Origin: Pelagibacteraceae bacterium GOM-A1 | Lineage (GTDB): Bacteria > Pseudomonadota > Alphaproteobacteria > Pelagibacterales > Pelagibacteraceae | DNA length: 64,000 nucleotides | NCBI GenBank assembly: GCA_001704065.1 | Contig: LHBX01000024.1 | Coordinates: 61,940 to 125,939, forward strand | Direction of reading: 5' to 3' | In this document: one piece after another, positions 26,362 through 35,408 of the stretch | Numbering within the stretch: the first letter of the stretch is position 1 | How the letters are laid out: every line of letters starts with the position of its first letter | The notes under the pieces: generated by a model | Seen by the model: the letters and a program-made list of their open reading frames with translations, nothing else | Told to the model about the DNA's origin: nothing | Database searches by the model: none | Program-made: the position numbers and the translations under genes

Positions 26362-26790
26362 ATGAACACAGCATTAATTTTAATTATTGGCATTCCTCTA
26401 ATAGAGATTTACTTGTTTATCAAAATAGGTTCTCAAATAGGAGCATTTAACACCGTTTTACTAATATTAACTACTGCTATTGCAGGTGTTGCTTACGCAA
26501 GATACGAGGGATTTAACACTCTAAAATCAGGAATGAGTCAGTTAATTAAAAATGAAATACCAATTTATGAAATAATTTCTGGGGCCACATTAGCATTTGC
26601 TGCTTTTCTTTTAATTTTTCCAGGATTTGCCACAGATATGTTTGGTATTTTATTAGTTATTCCAATAACAAGAAAAGTGATACTCGGGATATTTATAAAT
26701 AAAAAAAAATATGAAAAGAAAAGTAAAAAGAAAAATTATATAGACGGAGAATTCGAAGAATTGGGTGAGGATGATGACAAAAAAATATGA
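26362..26790 (+). CDS. fxsA: FxsA family membrane protein
   Basis: A 142-residue inner-membrane protein with the FxsA layout: IGIPLIEIYLFIKIGSQIGAFNTVLLILTTAIAGVAYARYEG (split, residues 9-50), a second hydrophobic region LIFPGFATDMFGILLVIP near 87-104, and a charged tail. In E. coli FxsA relieves phage T7 PifA-type exclusion; its normal role is unclear. The last 20 bp overlap the secB start region. Confidence 0.92.
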   Translation: MNTALILIIGIPLIEIYLFIKIGSQIGAFNTVLLILTTAIAGVAYARYEGFNTLKSGMSQLIKNEIPIYEIISGATLAFAAFLLIFPGFATDMFGILLVIPITRKVILGIFINKKKYEKKSKKKNYIDGEFEELGEDDDKKI

Positions 26791-27196
26791 AATACTTTTG
26801 AAGTACATTAAAGATTTATCTGTAGAGATTCCAAGCCCAGATGTTTTTATATTTAGCAAAGAATTTATAACAAAATACAGTTTGGGAATTAATGTGAATA
26901 CAAAGCCAATGAAGAATAGCATGTTGGAGATCATAACAAAATTGCATTACAAAGATCCAAGTGAAAATAAAAGGAAATCATATTTTGAAATATCTTATGG
27001 GACAGTTATTAAAATATTAGACAAAAATCTTGAAAAAAAAGAGCTAGAAAAAATTATATTAGTTGAAGTTCAGAGTGAAATTTACCCTGGATTAGAAAAA
27101 ATATTTTTATCAACTATAAAAAATGCAGGTTTTCAAGATTTACATTTGGAAAAAAAGGTTGATTTTGAAAAACTATACAAACAAAAGTTAAGTTAA
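26771..27196 (+). CDS. secB: protein-export chaperone SecB
   Basis: A 141-residue SecB, which keeps precursors unfolded and delivers them to SecA. Divergent but recognisable: YIKDLSVEIPSPDVF near the N-terminus, EITKLHYKDP-like strand near 54, then VEVQSEIYPGLEKIFLSTIKNAGFQDLHLEK near 98-128, matching the conserved P-F-R/region of the family. The upstream GTG at 26765 is also in frame; ATG at 26771 or 26774 is preferred. It overlaps fxsA by 20 bp. Position beside Tim44-like, fxsA and dnaQ fits alphaproteobacterial order. Confidence 0.86.
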   Translation: MMTKKYEILLKYIKDLSVEIPSPDVFIFSKEFITKYSLGINVNTKPMKNSMLEIITKLHYKDPSENKRKSYFEISYGTVIKILDKNLEKKELEKIILVEVQSEIYPGLEKIFLSTIKNAGFQDLHLEKKVDFEKLYKQKLS

Positions 27197-27858
27197 AAAA
27201 AGTTTTTTTTTAATTCCTTATCTAAAAATTTTTTATGCTCTATTATTTCTTCAACACTCGGTTTTATTACAATCTTTGAATAATTATATGCAACTTTTTT
27301 AGCTGTCATATTTTTTTTTAGTTCATTTTGAAACTGAAATTTTGGTTCTTTTTGTCCAATTAAGTTAATGTATACTTTGTATAATAAGTCACAGTCTATT
27401 AAAGCTGTATGCTTATCTCTTTTTGAATTATCAATTCTAAATCTTTTACATAATGCATCTAGGCTTATTCCAGAACCTGGAAATTTATTTCGAGCTATCT
27501 CCAAAGTATCTACAACAAATTCTTTTGAAATTTCTTTTTTTTTGATTAGTTGCAACTCATTATTTAAGTGAGAAATATCAAAGTCTGCGTTATGAATAAC
27601 TAATTTTTTTCCATCAATAAAACTTAGGAACTCATCAGCAATTTCTATAAATTTTTTTTTGTCTGATAAAAATTCATCGGTATATCCATGGACTTCTAGA
27701 GCACTTTTAGAAACTTCTCTTTCAGGATTTAAGTAATAGTGGAAATATTTTTTAGTAGGTACTAAATTGTCTAATTCTATACAGCCAATTTCTACAATTC
27801 TATGACCTTCTTTAACAGATAAACCTGTTGTTTCAGTGTCTAATATTATTTCTTTCAT
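27193..27858 (-). CDS. dnaQ: DNA polymerase III epsilon subunit (proofreading exonuclease)
   Basis: A 221-residue DEDDh 3'-5' exonuclease. Exo I ILDTETTGLSV near residues 5-15, Exo II VIHNADFDISHLNNEL near 87-102, Exo III DKHTALIDCDLLYKVYI near 152-168, with all catalytic acidic residues and the histidine. Start ATG at 27858 overlaps coaE by 26 bp. It is the end of the minus-strand block running away from the putative origin. Confidence 0.96.
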   Translation of the reverse strand: MKEIILDTETTGLSVKEGHRIVEIGCIELDNLVPTKKYFHYYLNPEREVSKSALEVHGYTDEFLSDKKKFIEIADEFLSFIDGKKLVIHNADFDISHLNNELQLIKKKEISKEFVVDTLEIARNKFPGSGISLDALCKRFRIDNSKRDKHTALIDCDLLYKVYINLIGQKEPKFQFQNELKKNMTAKKVAYNYSKIVIKPSVEEIIEHKKFLDKELKKNFF

Positions 27859-28426
27859 TCAAGATCTTTTTTTTTAAGAGAATAATTTTTTTTTTCATTA
27901 TATGTAACGAGAAATTATTATCGATTATATAATTTGCCATGCTTAATTTTTTTGAAGTTATTATTTGATTTTGACCTAAGCTTTTTAATATTTTTTTGTT
28001 ATAATTTGGTCTTTTCCTTAATCTTTCTAAGATTTTACCTCGATTAGATTTTACAAAAACTAGGACATCATTTTTCTTATTAAGTTTATTTTCAATTAAT
28101 AATGGAATATCTAAAATCACTATTTTTCTATCTTTATTTTTTTTTATAAAATTTTTCATTTTTTTCCTTACCATTGGATGAACAACAGAAGATACTTTTT
28201 TTAAATTTTTTTTGTCATCGTTGATAGCTGATATAATTTCACTTTTTTTAATAGGAAAAGATTTTATGTTGTTAGGTAAAATTTTTTTTAATTTTTTAAA
28301 ACACTGTTTGCTGTTTTTATATAAAAAATTAACTTCACGATCAGCATTAAATACAGGGCAATTAAACAATTTAGCAATAAAAGATTTGCCTGAAGCAATA
28401 TTACCAATTATGCCTACTCTGATCAT
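27833..28426 (-). CDS. coaE: dephospho-CoA kinase
   Basis: A 197-residue P-loop kinase for the last step of CoA synthesis. P-loop G8-N-I-A-S-G-K-S15, then FNADREVNFLY near 36, HPMVRKKM near 83 and VILDIPLLIE near 100. The longer reading to 28453 would overlap the SDR gene and adds a non-family N-terminus; the ATG at 28426 gives M-I-R-V-G-I-I-G, typical of CoaE, and lies 4 bp after the SDR stop. It overlaps dnaQ by 26 bp. Confidence 0.94.
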   Translation of the reverse strand: MIRVGIIGNIASGKSFIAKLFNCPVFNADREVNFLYKNSKQCFKKLKKILPNNIKSFPIKKSEIISAINDDKKNLKKVSSVVHPMVRKKMKNFIKKNKDRKIVILDIPLLIENKLNKKNDVLVFVKSNRGKILERLRKRPNYNKKILKSLGQNQIITSKKLSMANYIIDNNFSLHIMKKKIILLKKKILNERNNIRH

Positions 28427-28430
28427 TAAT

Positions 28431-29171
28431 TTAAATACATCTCCCTCCATCAACTTCTAATATCGTTCCAGTAATCATAGTAGCTTCATCTGAACATAAA
28501 AAACATGCTGCGTTACCCATATCTTGAGGGGTAGAGAATCTACCAATTGGAATTGTTGATAAAAATGCTTTTTTTTTTTGAGGGGTATCTCCACCCATAA
28601 ATGATTTTAATAATGGCGTCACTCCGGCTACGGGTGCAATTGCATTAACTCTTACATTAAAAGGGGCAAGTTCAATAGCCATAGCTTTTGTTGCTGTAAT
28701 CATCCATCCTTTGCTAGCGTTGTACCAATTTAATTTAGGCCTAGGCGATAGACCTGCCGTTGATGCTACATTTAAAATTACTCCTCTTCTTAACTTCTTC
28801 ATCATAGGCACAAAATATTTGGCACTCAGATAAACAGATTTAGCATTTACATTAAATACTTTATCAAATTCATTTCCTGTTACAGATTCCATATTTTTTG
28901 GTTTATGAGTAATTCCGGCATTGTTTACAATTATATCTACTGTCTGATATTTTTTGAGAGTATATTTTAATAAGGATTTAAAATTTGATTCTTTTGATAC
29001 GTCTGCAACAAAGTGATCTTGGGATAATGAATTTGAAACTTTTTTTAATAAATTTATATTAATATCAACTAGTATCAATTTTGCCCCTTCATCAGAAAAT
29101 TTTTTTGCGATGCCTTTACCAAAACCTGACGCTGATCCTGTTATTATTGCAACTTTATTTTTTAACCTCAT
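28431..29171 (-). CDS. short-chain dehydrogenase/reductase
   Basis: A 246-residue classical SDR. Cofactor motif TGSASGFGKGIA near residues 11-22, NNAGI near 86-90, catalytic Ser (VASTAGLS) near 138 and Y-N-A-S-K near 151-155, ending in the usual DGG near 241. An acidic residue after the second strand (VDIN) suggests NAD(H) preference. The substrate is unknown; FabG-like and sugar-alcohol dehydrogenase roles are both possible. It is inserted between coaE and aroE, genes that are often neighbours in alphaproteobacteria. Confidence 0.93.
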   Translation of the reverse strand: MRLKNKVAIITGSASGFGKGIAKKFSDEGAKLILVDININLLKKVSNSLSQDHFVADVSKESNFKSLLKYTLKKYQTVDIIVNNAGITHKPKNMESVTGNEFDKVFNVNAKSVYLSAKYFVPMMKKLRRGVILNVASTAGLSPRPKLNWYNASKGWMITATKAMAIELAPFNVRVNAIAPVAGVTPLLKSFMGGDTPQKKKAFLSTIPIGRFSTPQDMGNAACFLCSDEATMITGTILEVDGGRCI

Positions 29172-29174
29172 AAT

Positions 29175-29969
29175 TCAATTTTTTATTAGATTTATAATTT
29201 CTTCGTCAATATCTGGTTCAATATTATGCCAAATATTAAAAGCTTTTTGAGCCTGGTAAAGGAACATATTTAATCCATTCTTAAAATTATTACCTTTTTG
29301 ATTTCCTATATTAAAAAATTCTGTCTCATGTGGATCATAAATTACATCATAAAAAAATTTATTTTTTCCGAATTGACTAAAATCTTGCTCAAAATCATCT
29401 TCTTTTTTTAGTCCTATACTGGTTGCATTAACTATCATATCAAAATCTACTAAATCACCCCAATCCAATACCATTAAGTCATTAAATAAATTTTTTAACT
29501 CATCAGCCTTGCCTTTCGTTCTGTTGCTCACAAATATTTTTGAAGCGTTCATTCTTTTTAACGCATATATTATTGATGGAACTACACCACCAGCACCTAG
29601 AATGATTATAGTCTTGTTAGTTACATCATAATTCAATTTTTTTATGCTAAGTTCAAAACCCTCGATATCGGTGTTGTGGCCTATTAAATTTCCATTTTCA
29701 ACAGAAACGGTATTTATTGATTTTGTTCTCAGAGCATGTCCACTTAAGATATTGATATAAGGAATAATTTCCTTTTTAAAAGGTACGGTTACATTAAGAC
29801 CATTTAACTGACCTTGTTTTAAATTTTCACATAATTCAGCTAGGTCGCTTTTGTGTGTCTCCAATTTTCCATAAATTGCATCTAAATTGTATTTTTTTAT
29901 CCAGAAATTATGCAATTTTGGAGATAGTGAGTGGTCTATTGGATTTCCAATAACTAAAAATTTTTTCAT
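29175..29969 (-). CDS. aroE: shikimate dehydrogenase
   Basis: A 264-residue NADP-dependent enzyme of aromatic amino acid synthesis. Substrate-binding PIDHSLSPKLHNFW near residues 11-24, NVTVPFKKEIIPYI near 59-72 with the catalytic Lys, the NTD motif near 99 and the Rossmann loop LGAGGVVPSI near 125. NRT (about 150) for NADP phosphate is present. It overlaps maf by 4 bp. Confidence 0.96.
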   Translation of the reverse strand: MKKFLVIGNPIDHSLSPKLHNFWIKKYNLDAIYGKLETHKSDLAELCENLKQGQLNGLNVTVPFKKEIIPYINILSGHALRTKSINTVSVENGNLIGHNTDIEGFELSIKKLNYDVTNKTIIILGAGGVVPSIIYALKRMNASKIFVSNRTKGKADELKNLFNDLMVLDWGDLVDFDMIVNATSIGLKKEDDFEQDFSQFGKNKFFYDVIYDPHETEFFNIGNQKGNNFKNGLNMFLYQAQKAFNIWHNIEPDIDEEIINLIKN

Positions 29970-30550
29970 TTATAATTACTTAGATACTTTTTAATATCAA
30001 TTACAGGTAATCCCATAATAGTATTTTCGTCTCCATCAATCGATGTAAATAAATTTCTACCCTCTCCTTCTATTTGATAAACATTATATGCATACAGGGC
30101 TTCGTCTGTTATTTTTTCTAAATATTCTCTTAATTGTTTGTCTGAAAAATTTTTCATTTTGAGGTATGCTTTATCTGTATAATTCCAAGTCATTGATCCA
30201 TTTTTAGATATACAAACTGAACTTATTAACGAGTGTTTTTTTCCATTTAACTTTTTTAATATATTAAAAGCTTCTATTCTATTTTCAGGTTTTGAAATTA
30301 ATTCTCCTTCTAAATCTATTACACTATCTGCACCTAGAACTAAAACATCATAATTTTTTTGGCTAACTTTGTTTGCTTTTAGTTCAGCCAAATTTTTTGA
30401 AATTATTTCTGGAGATGCGCCTTCATTTAATAGGCTTTCTTTTATAGGATCTTCATCAATATTTGAAGGAGACACTACACATTGAATTCCGTTTTTTTTC
30501 AAAATTTTCTCTCTAACCTTACTTTTTGAAGCTAATATAATTTCAACCAT
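29966..30550 (-). CDS. maf: Maf-family nucleotide pyrophosphatase
   Basis: A 194-residue Maf/YhdE hydrolase, which cleaves nucleoside triphosphates such as dTTP/UTP and limits misincorporation. LASKSKVREKIL at the N-terminus, DEDPIKE near 33, VLGADSVIDLEGELISKP near 72-89 with the catalytic Asp, and YAYNVYQIEGEG near 150. The ATG at 30550 gives the normal family N-terminus; an upstream in-frame ATG at 30568 would add six residues. Either start overlaps the ppsR end. Confidence 0.93.
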   Translation of the reverse strand: MVEIILASKSKVREKILKKNGIQCVVSPSNIDEDPIKESLLNEGASPEIISKNLAELKANKVSQKNYDVLVLGADSVIDLEGELISKPENRIEAFNILKKLNGKKHSLISSVCISKNGSMTWNYTDKAYLKMKNFSDKQLREYLEKITDEALYAYNVYQIEGEGRNLFTSIDGDENTIMGLPVIDIKKYLSNYK

Positions 30551-31364
30551 TTTTATTTTGTATTTCAAATATCTTAATTATTGATGCTGCAGTTTCTTCA
30601 ACAGATTTTCTGGTTACATCTATTGTCGGCCATCTATTTTTTTTGAATATCTTCTTAGATTGTTCTACTTCAAGCCTAATTTTTTCTAGATTTGTATAAT
30701 CTGATGCTTCATTTTCTTTCAGCGAATTTAATCTATTCCTTCTTATATCATATAGCCTTTCAGCTTCTGTAGTTAACCCAATAACACATAAAGTGCTTGA
30801 TTCCATAACTTCATTTGGAATGCTCATATCATTTACAAGTGGAATATTTGAAGTTTTTAATCCCTTATTTGCAAGATATATGGAAGTCGGTGTTTTGCTT
30901 GTTCTGCTAACACCAACTAAGATAATATCCGACTCCAGAATGTTTTGGGTATTATTACCATCGTCGTGATTCATTGTAAATTGTATTGCTTCAATTCTTT
31001 TATAATAATCTTCGTCTAGAACATGTTGGGCACTAGGTTGGTGAGTTGCTTTTTGATTCAAAATCTTTGAGAAATTGAGTATTAAATCACCTAGAACACC
31101 AAAACATGGAATGTTTTTTTTATTAGCCTCTTCTGCAAGAAACTTTGCTAATTTACTATTAACAACAGTATATAAAATTATTGGACTCTCTTGTTTTTTA
31201 GCATAATTCAATATTGTAGAAATTTGATTTTCGGTTCTTGTAAACGAAAATTGGTTTAGATCATAATCAAAGTTATTAAATTGTGCCTTAAGAGCCATGA
31301 ATATTCTATCAAGAGTCTCTCCTGTTGAGTCTGATATTAAATAAACCTGGTGTGTATTTTTCAT
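30543..31364 (-). CDS. ppsR: pyruvate,water dikinase / PPDK regulatory protein
   Basis: A 273-residue bifunctional serine/threonine kinase and pyrophosphorylase of the DUF299/PpsR family that switches PEP synthase or pyruvate phosphate dikinase off and on. N-terminal YLISDSTGETLDRIFMALKAQF and the P-loop-like GVSRTSKTPTSIYLANKG near 151-168 are diagnostic; IRRNRL near 219 is also conserved. The homologue borders the replication origin in Caulobacter and Rickettsia, opposite hemE, and the same arrangement occurs here. Confidence 0.94.
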   Translation of the reverse strand: MKNTHQVYLISDSTGETLDRIFMALKAQFNNFDYDLNQFSFTRTENQISTILNYAKKQESPIILYTVVNSKLAKFLAEEANKKNIPCFGVLGDLILNFSKILNQKATHQPSAQHVLDEDYYKRIEAIQFTMNHDDGNNTQNILESDIILVGVSRTSKTPTSIYLANKGLKTSNIPLVNDMSIPNEVMESSTLCVIGLTTEAERLYDIRRNRLNSLKENEASDYTNLEKIRLEVEQSKKIFKKNRWPTIDVTRKSVEETAASIIKIFEIQNKNG

Positions 31365-31645
31365 GTATAAATTGTTTATAAATTAATTATAGAATAAGAA
31401 AAACTTATGATTTATCAACCACATCTAATTTTAATCTACTTCTTAATGTTTAATTAACATTCTTATAAATGTGAATAAGTTATTAACAATTTTCATATAT
31501 ATAAAAGTGATCAAATAATCGCTGTTTTAGGGGATTTTTTTTTTTAAATAATGAATAAAAAGTGAATAAAGCGTTGAAATTGAGTAATTTACGTTATCAA
31601 CAATTCATACTAATAATAAATCTAAATATAATTATCTTATTGTAA
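31365..31645. other. putative chromosomal replication origin (oriC)
   Basis: The longest gene-free stretch of the window (281 bp), between divergent ppsR and hemE. DnaA-box-like 9-mers: TTATCAACC (31412-31420), TGTGAATAA (31470-31478, reverse of the perfect box TTATTCACA), TTATTAACA (31480-31488, facing the previous one with a 1-bp gap), AGTGAATAA (31561-31569, reverse) and TTATCAACA (31594-31602). A G-G-G-G-A followed by 11 T (31535-31545) is a candidate unwinding region. A TTAA-N7-TTAA sequence (31443-31457) matches the CtrA box. Genes point away on both sides over several kb. Location beside hemE is the known origin position in Caulobacter; function here is inferred. Confidence 0.75.
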
Positions 31646-32647
31646 ATGACACCAATAAAAGATTGTTTAATAAATAATAAAACAGATCTCATTCCTATTT
31701 GGCTAATGAGACAAGCAGGCAGATATTTACCTGAATTTAGAGAAATAAGAAAAAATAACCCAAATTTTATAGAACTTTGTTTAAACTCGAAATTATCAAA
31801 AGAGATAACACTTCAACCAATAAAAAGATTTGATTTTGATGCAGCAATTATTTTCTCTGACATTTTAATGATTCCTTATGGACTTGGTCAAAAAGTTGAA
31901 TTTAAGAAAAATTTTGGACCTAATCTTGAAGATTTAGAGATAGATAAATTATTAGAAATTGATGAAGAAAAATTTACAAAAAATTTATCTACGGTATATG
32001 AACTTTTAGTCGATTTAAAAAAAAGTGAGGATTTAAAAAATAAAGACTTAATTGGTTTTGTAGGAGCTCCTTGGACTTTACTTGTATATATGATAAATAA
32101 GATTTCCCCAAAAAATGGTTTGATAAGCAATTTTTTTTCAGACACAAGTTTAATTAACAATTTGCTAAAAATTTTAGATAAATTTATTAAAATCCATATT
32201 AAAAACCAAGTAAAAGCCGGAGCCACTATAATTCAAATATTTGATAGCTGGTCTGGGCTGATCGAATCCGATTTTGATAAGTACTTGTATAATCCAACTT
32301 TATCTTTAGTTAATTATACCAAGAGCTTAGGGGTCCCAGTGATTTGTTTTCCAAGAGGAATAGCAGACTACAGTCAATTTTGTAAAATCGTAGAGCCAAG
32401 CATGATTAATATAGACTATGATGTTGACCCAGAAAATTTACTTAAAAATATAGACATACCCATACAGGGTGGACTACACCCCGAGGTACTATTAACAAAT
32501 AAAGCGCAATTAAAAAAAGAAGTAAATAAATATCTAGGAATTTTTAAAGATCACCCTTATGTATTTAATCTTGGACATGGTATTCTCCCAGAAACAAAAA
32601 TTGAGATGGTAGAAGAATTGGTTAAAATAGTTAGAGATTTCAAATAA
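31646..32647 (+). CDS. hemE: uroporphyrinogen decarboxylase
   Basis: A 333-residue haem-pathway enzyme making coproporphyrinogen III. Signature PIWLMRQAGRYLPEFREIR at residues 17-35 includes the conserved arginines, FSDILMIPYGLGQKVEF near 71-87 carries the catalytic Asp, and GHGILPET near 310 is conserved. First gene to the right of the putative origin and first of a hemE-hemH-hemJ cluster; its stop shares one base with the hemH ATG (TAATG). Confidence 0.97.
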   Translation: MTPIKDCLINNKTDLIPIWLMRQAGRYLPEFREIRKNNPNFIELCLNSKLSKEITLQPIKRFDFDAAIIFSDILMIPYGLGQKVEFKKNFGPNLEDLEIDKLLEIDEEKFTKNLSTVYELLVDLKKSEDLKNKDLIGFVGAPWTLLVYMINKISPKNGLISNFFSDTSLINNLLKILDKFIKIHIKNQVKAGATIIQIFDSWSGLIESDFDKYLYNPTLSLVNYTKSLGVPVICFPRGIADYSQFCKIVEPSMINIDYDVDPENLLKNIDIPIQGGLHPEVLLTNKAQLKKEVNKYLGIFKDHPYVFNLGHGILPETKIEMVEELVKIVRDFK

Positions 32648-33636
32648 TGAAAGATCACCCTAAAATTAAATTTGGTAAAACTGGAGTTTTAATTGTTAAT
32701 TTAGGCACCCCCGATTCAACAAAATGGTTGGACATTAGACGTTACTTAAAAGAGTTTTTGTCTGATAAAAGAGTCATAGAGGTTAATCCTATTCTATGGC
32801 AATTGATACTAAATCTTATAATTTTAAATTTAAGACCATCTAAAACTGCAAAAGCTTATAAAGAAATTTGGATGAAAGATATAAACATGTCACCATTAAT
32901 GTATTATACACAAAAGCAAGCTGAAAAAGTCTCAAGCTTAATTTCGAATGAGGATATATTCGTCGACTTTGCAATGAGATATGGAAACCCAAGCATAAAA
33001 AGTAAAATAAAAAAATTACATGATAATGGTTGTGAAAATCTTGTAATTTTACCTTTATATCCACAATATGCTGCTGCAACCACGGCAACAGTATGCGATG
33101 AAGTGTACAGAACATTAATGTCTATGAGATGGCAGCCTTCACTTAAAATTATTCCCCATTATGAATCTGATCCTTTGTACATTGATGCTTTGGTGAATTC
33201 CATTAATTCTAAAATAGAAAAAATAAATTGGAAACCAGATTTAATATTAGCTTCTTATCACGGAATACCAAAAAAGTATTTTGATAAAGGAGACCCATAC
33301 CATTGTTATTGTCACAAAACTACGAGACTTATTTCTGAAAAGTTTAAAGAAATCGAAATTAAAACTACTTTTCAATCAAGGTTTGGACCTGAGGAATGGT
33401 TACAACCTTATACTGATAAAACTTTAGAAAGTTTACCAAAAAAGGGAGTAAAAAACGTTCTAGCAATTTGTCCAGGATTCTCTTCAGATTGTGTTGAAAC
33501 ATTAGAAGAAATATTAATTCAAGGAAAAGAAAGTTTTATGGAAGCTGGTGGTGAAAATTTTGATATGGTTTCGTGTCTTAATGATAATGATGATCATATA
33601 GAGTTACTTAATAATTTGATTAGAAGAAATATTTAA
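32647..33636 (+). CDS. hemH: ferrochelatase
   Basis: A 329-residue enzyme that inserts Fe(II) into protoporphyrin IX. N-terminal VLIVNLGTPDS near residues 14-24, LPLYPQYAAATTATV near 135-149, LASYHGIPKKYFDKGDPYHCYC near 195-216 (His for metal binding, shown here in part), and the C-terminal CPGFSSDCVETLEEI near 276-290. Co-translated with hemE and 3 bp before hemJ. Confidence 0.97.
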   Translation: MKDHPKIKFGKTGVLIVNLGTPDSTKWLDIRRYLKEFLSDKRVIEVNPILWQLILNLIILNLRPSKTAKAYKEIWMKDINMSPLMYYTQKQAEKVSSLISNEDIFVDFAMRYGNPSIKSKIKKLHDNGCENLVILPLYPQYAAATTATVCDEVYRTLMSMRWQPSLKIIPHYESDPLYIDALVNSINSKIEKINWKPDLILASYHGIPKKYFDKGDPYHCYCHKTTRLISEKFKEIEIKTTFQSRFGPEEWLQPYTDKTLESLPKKGVKNVLAICPGFSSDCVETLEEILIQGKESFMEAGGENFDMVSCLNDNDDHIELLNNLIRRNI

Positions 33637-33639
33637 TTG

Positions 33640-34074
33640 ATGAATTATTATCTTCTTTTTAAATTTTTGCATTTAATCTCAGTCATCTCATGGATGGCTG
33701 GTCTCTTGTATCTACCAAGAATTTTCGTATACCATGCTGAAAATAGTGATGATAGAAAAATTTCAGATGTATTTAAGATCATGGAAAAAAAATTGTATTT
33801 TTACATTATGACACCAGCCATGATTCTATCATGGATATTTGGATTGCTCTTAATTCACAGCATAGGATTTCAGCAACTAGGCCAAACGTGGATGGTATTA
33901 AAAATAATATTTGTGATATTACTTACTTTGTATCATATCTATCTAGGGAAAAACTTAAATCAGTTCAAATTTGATCAAAATACTAATTCTCACAAATTTT
34001 ACAGATTAATTAATGAAATTCCCACAATAATGCTAATTTTGATTGTTTTTGTTGTAATATTTAAGCCTTTATAG
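33640..34074 (+). CDS. hemJ: protoporphyrinogen IX oxidase HemJ
   Basis: A 144-residue membrane protein of the HemJ/UPF0093 family, oxidising protoporphyrinogen IX in bacteria lacking HemG/HemY. Four hydrophobic segments; FLHLISVISWMAGLLYLPRIFVYH near residues 8-31 has the essential His, and WMVLKIIFVILLTLYH near 88 the conserved Lys. The ATG at 33640 is preferred to the in-frame TTG at 33637. Together with hemE and hemH it completes a late haem cluster. Confidence 0.93.
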   Translation: MNYYLLFKFLHLISVISWMAGLLYLPRIFVYHAENSDDRKISDVFKIMEKKLYFYIMTPAMILSWIFGLLLIHSIGFQQLGQTWMVLKIIFVILLTLYHIYLGKNLNQFKFDQNTNSHKFYRLINEIPTIMLILIVFVVIFKPL

Positions 34075-34134
34075 GGTTGAAATCTTTAAACACATAACTA
34101 TATTAGATCTATCTCAATTTAACCCCCCTTAAAA

Positions 34135-35406
34135 ATGAATATTCAAGAATTAAAAGAAAAAAGCTCAGAAATGCTAATCACTGAAGCAGAAAATTTAGGC
34201 ATAGAAAATGCAAGTACACTTAGAAGACAAGAAATTTATTTTGCAATACTAAAAAAACTAGCTGAAAAAGGCGAAGAGATAACTGGTGGCGGAGTTCTTC
34301 AGCTATTGCAAGATGGTTTTGGCTTTCTAAGAGCAATAGAATCCAATTATTTACCTGGTGCAGATGATATTTATGTTAGCCCAAATCAAATTAGAAGATT
34401 TGGACTTCGAACTGGTGATACAGTAGAAGGCCCAATAAGATCACCAAAAGAAGGTGAAAGATATTTTGCATTACTTCAAGTAAGCAAGATTAATTTTGAA
34501 GAAACTGAAAAATTTAAACACAAAATTGCTTTTGATAACCTAACCCCTCTTTATCCAAATAAACAATTAGTTATGGAGGTAGAAAGTAATAAAGTTGAGA
34601 AAAAAATTGATCTGACTCCAAGATTAATTGATTTAGTAAGTCCAATAGGAAAGGGTCAAAGATCATTAATAATATCACCTCCAAAAGCCGGCAAAACAAT
34701 GATTTTGCAAAGCATAGCAAATTCAATAACCGCAAATCATCCCGAATGTTATTTAATGGTATTGCTAATTGATGAGAGACCAGAAGAGGTAACAGACATG
34801 CAGAGGACAGTAAAAGGTGAAGTGATTAGTTCCACATTTGATGAGCCTGCTCAGAGGCACGTAGCCGTAGCCGAAATGGTGATTGAAAAAGCAAAGAGAT
34901 TAACAGAACACAAAAAAGATGTTGTAATTTTATTGGACTCAATAACAAGATTAGGCAGAGCTTATAATGCTGTAGTCCCAAGTTCAGGAAAAGTCCTTAC
35001 CGGTGGAGTTGATGCAAACGCGCTGCAAAGGCCAAAGAGATTTTTTGGTGCAGCAAGAAATATAGAAGAAGGTGGATCTTTAACGATTATAGCAACTGCT
35101 TTAATTGATACAGGTAGTAGAATGGATGAAGTTATTTTTGAGGAGTTTAAAGGAACCGGAAATAGTGAAACTATATTAGATAGAAAGATATCAGAGAAAA
35201 GAATTTTCCCAGCCATAGATATCACAAAATCTGGAACTAGAAGAGAAGAGCTTATATTTGAGAAAAATGATCTTCAAAAAATGAATGTTTTAAGAAGAAT
35301 TATAGCTCCAATGGGATCAATGGATGCGATAGAATTTATAAACTCTAAGCTTAAAGATACAAAAAATAATTCTGAATTTTTTAATTCTATGAACAAACCA
35401 GCTTAA
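34135..35406 (+). CDS. rho: transcription termination factor Rho
   Basis: A 423-residue hexameric RNA helicase. N-terminal [14 protein letters not shown] domain, cold-shock-like RNA-binding region [15 protein letters not shown] near 53-67 and [16 protein letters not shown] near 80-96, Walker A PPKAGKTM near 183-190, Q-loop and R-loop sequences [26 protein letters not shown] (about 284-309, part quoted). Only two intrinsic terminators are evident in the window and many convergent genes overlap, so Rho probably ends most transcription units here. Confidence 0.97.
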   Translation: MNIQELKEKSSEMLITEAENLGIENASTLRRQEIYFAILKKLAEKGEEITGGGVLQLLQDGFGFLRAIESNYLPGADDIYVSPNQIRRFGLRTGDTVEGPIRSPKEGERYFALLQVSKINFEETEKFKHKIAFDNLTPLYPNKQLVMEVESNKVEKKIDLTPRLIDLVSPIGKGQRSLIISPPKAGKTMILQSIANSITANHPECYLMVLLIDERPEEVTDMQRTVKGEVISSTFDEPAQRHVAVAEMVIEKAKRLTEHKKDVVILLDSITRLGRAYNAVVPSSGKVLTGGVDANALQRPKRFFGAARNIEEGGSLTIIATALIDTGSRMDEVIFEEFKGTGNSETILDRKISEKRIFPAIDITKSGTRREELIFEKNDLQKMNVLRRIIAPMGSMDAIEFINSKLKDTKNNSEFFNSMNKPA

Positions 35407-35408
35407 TT

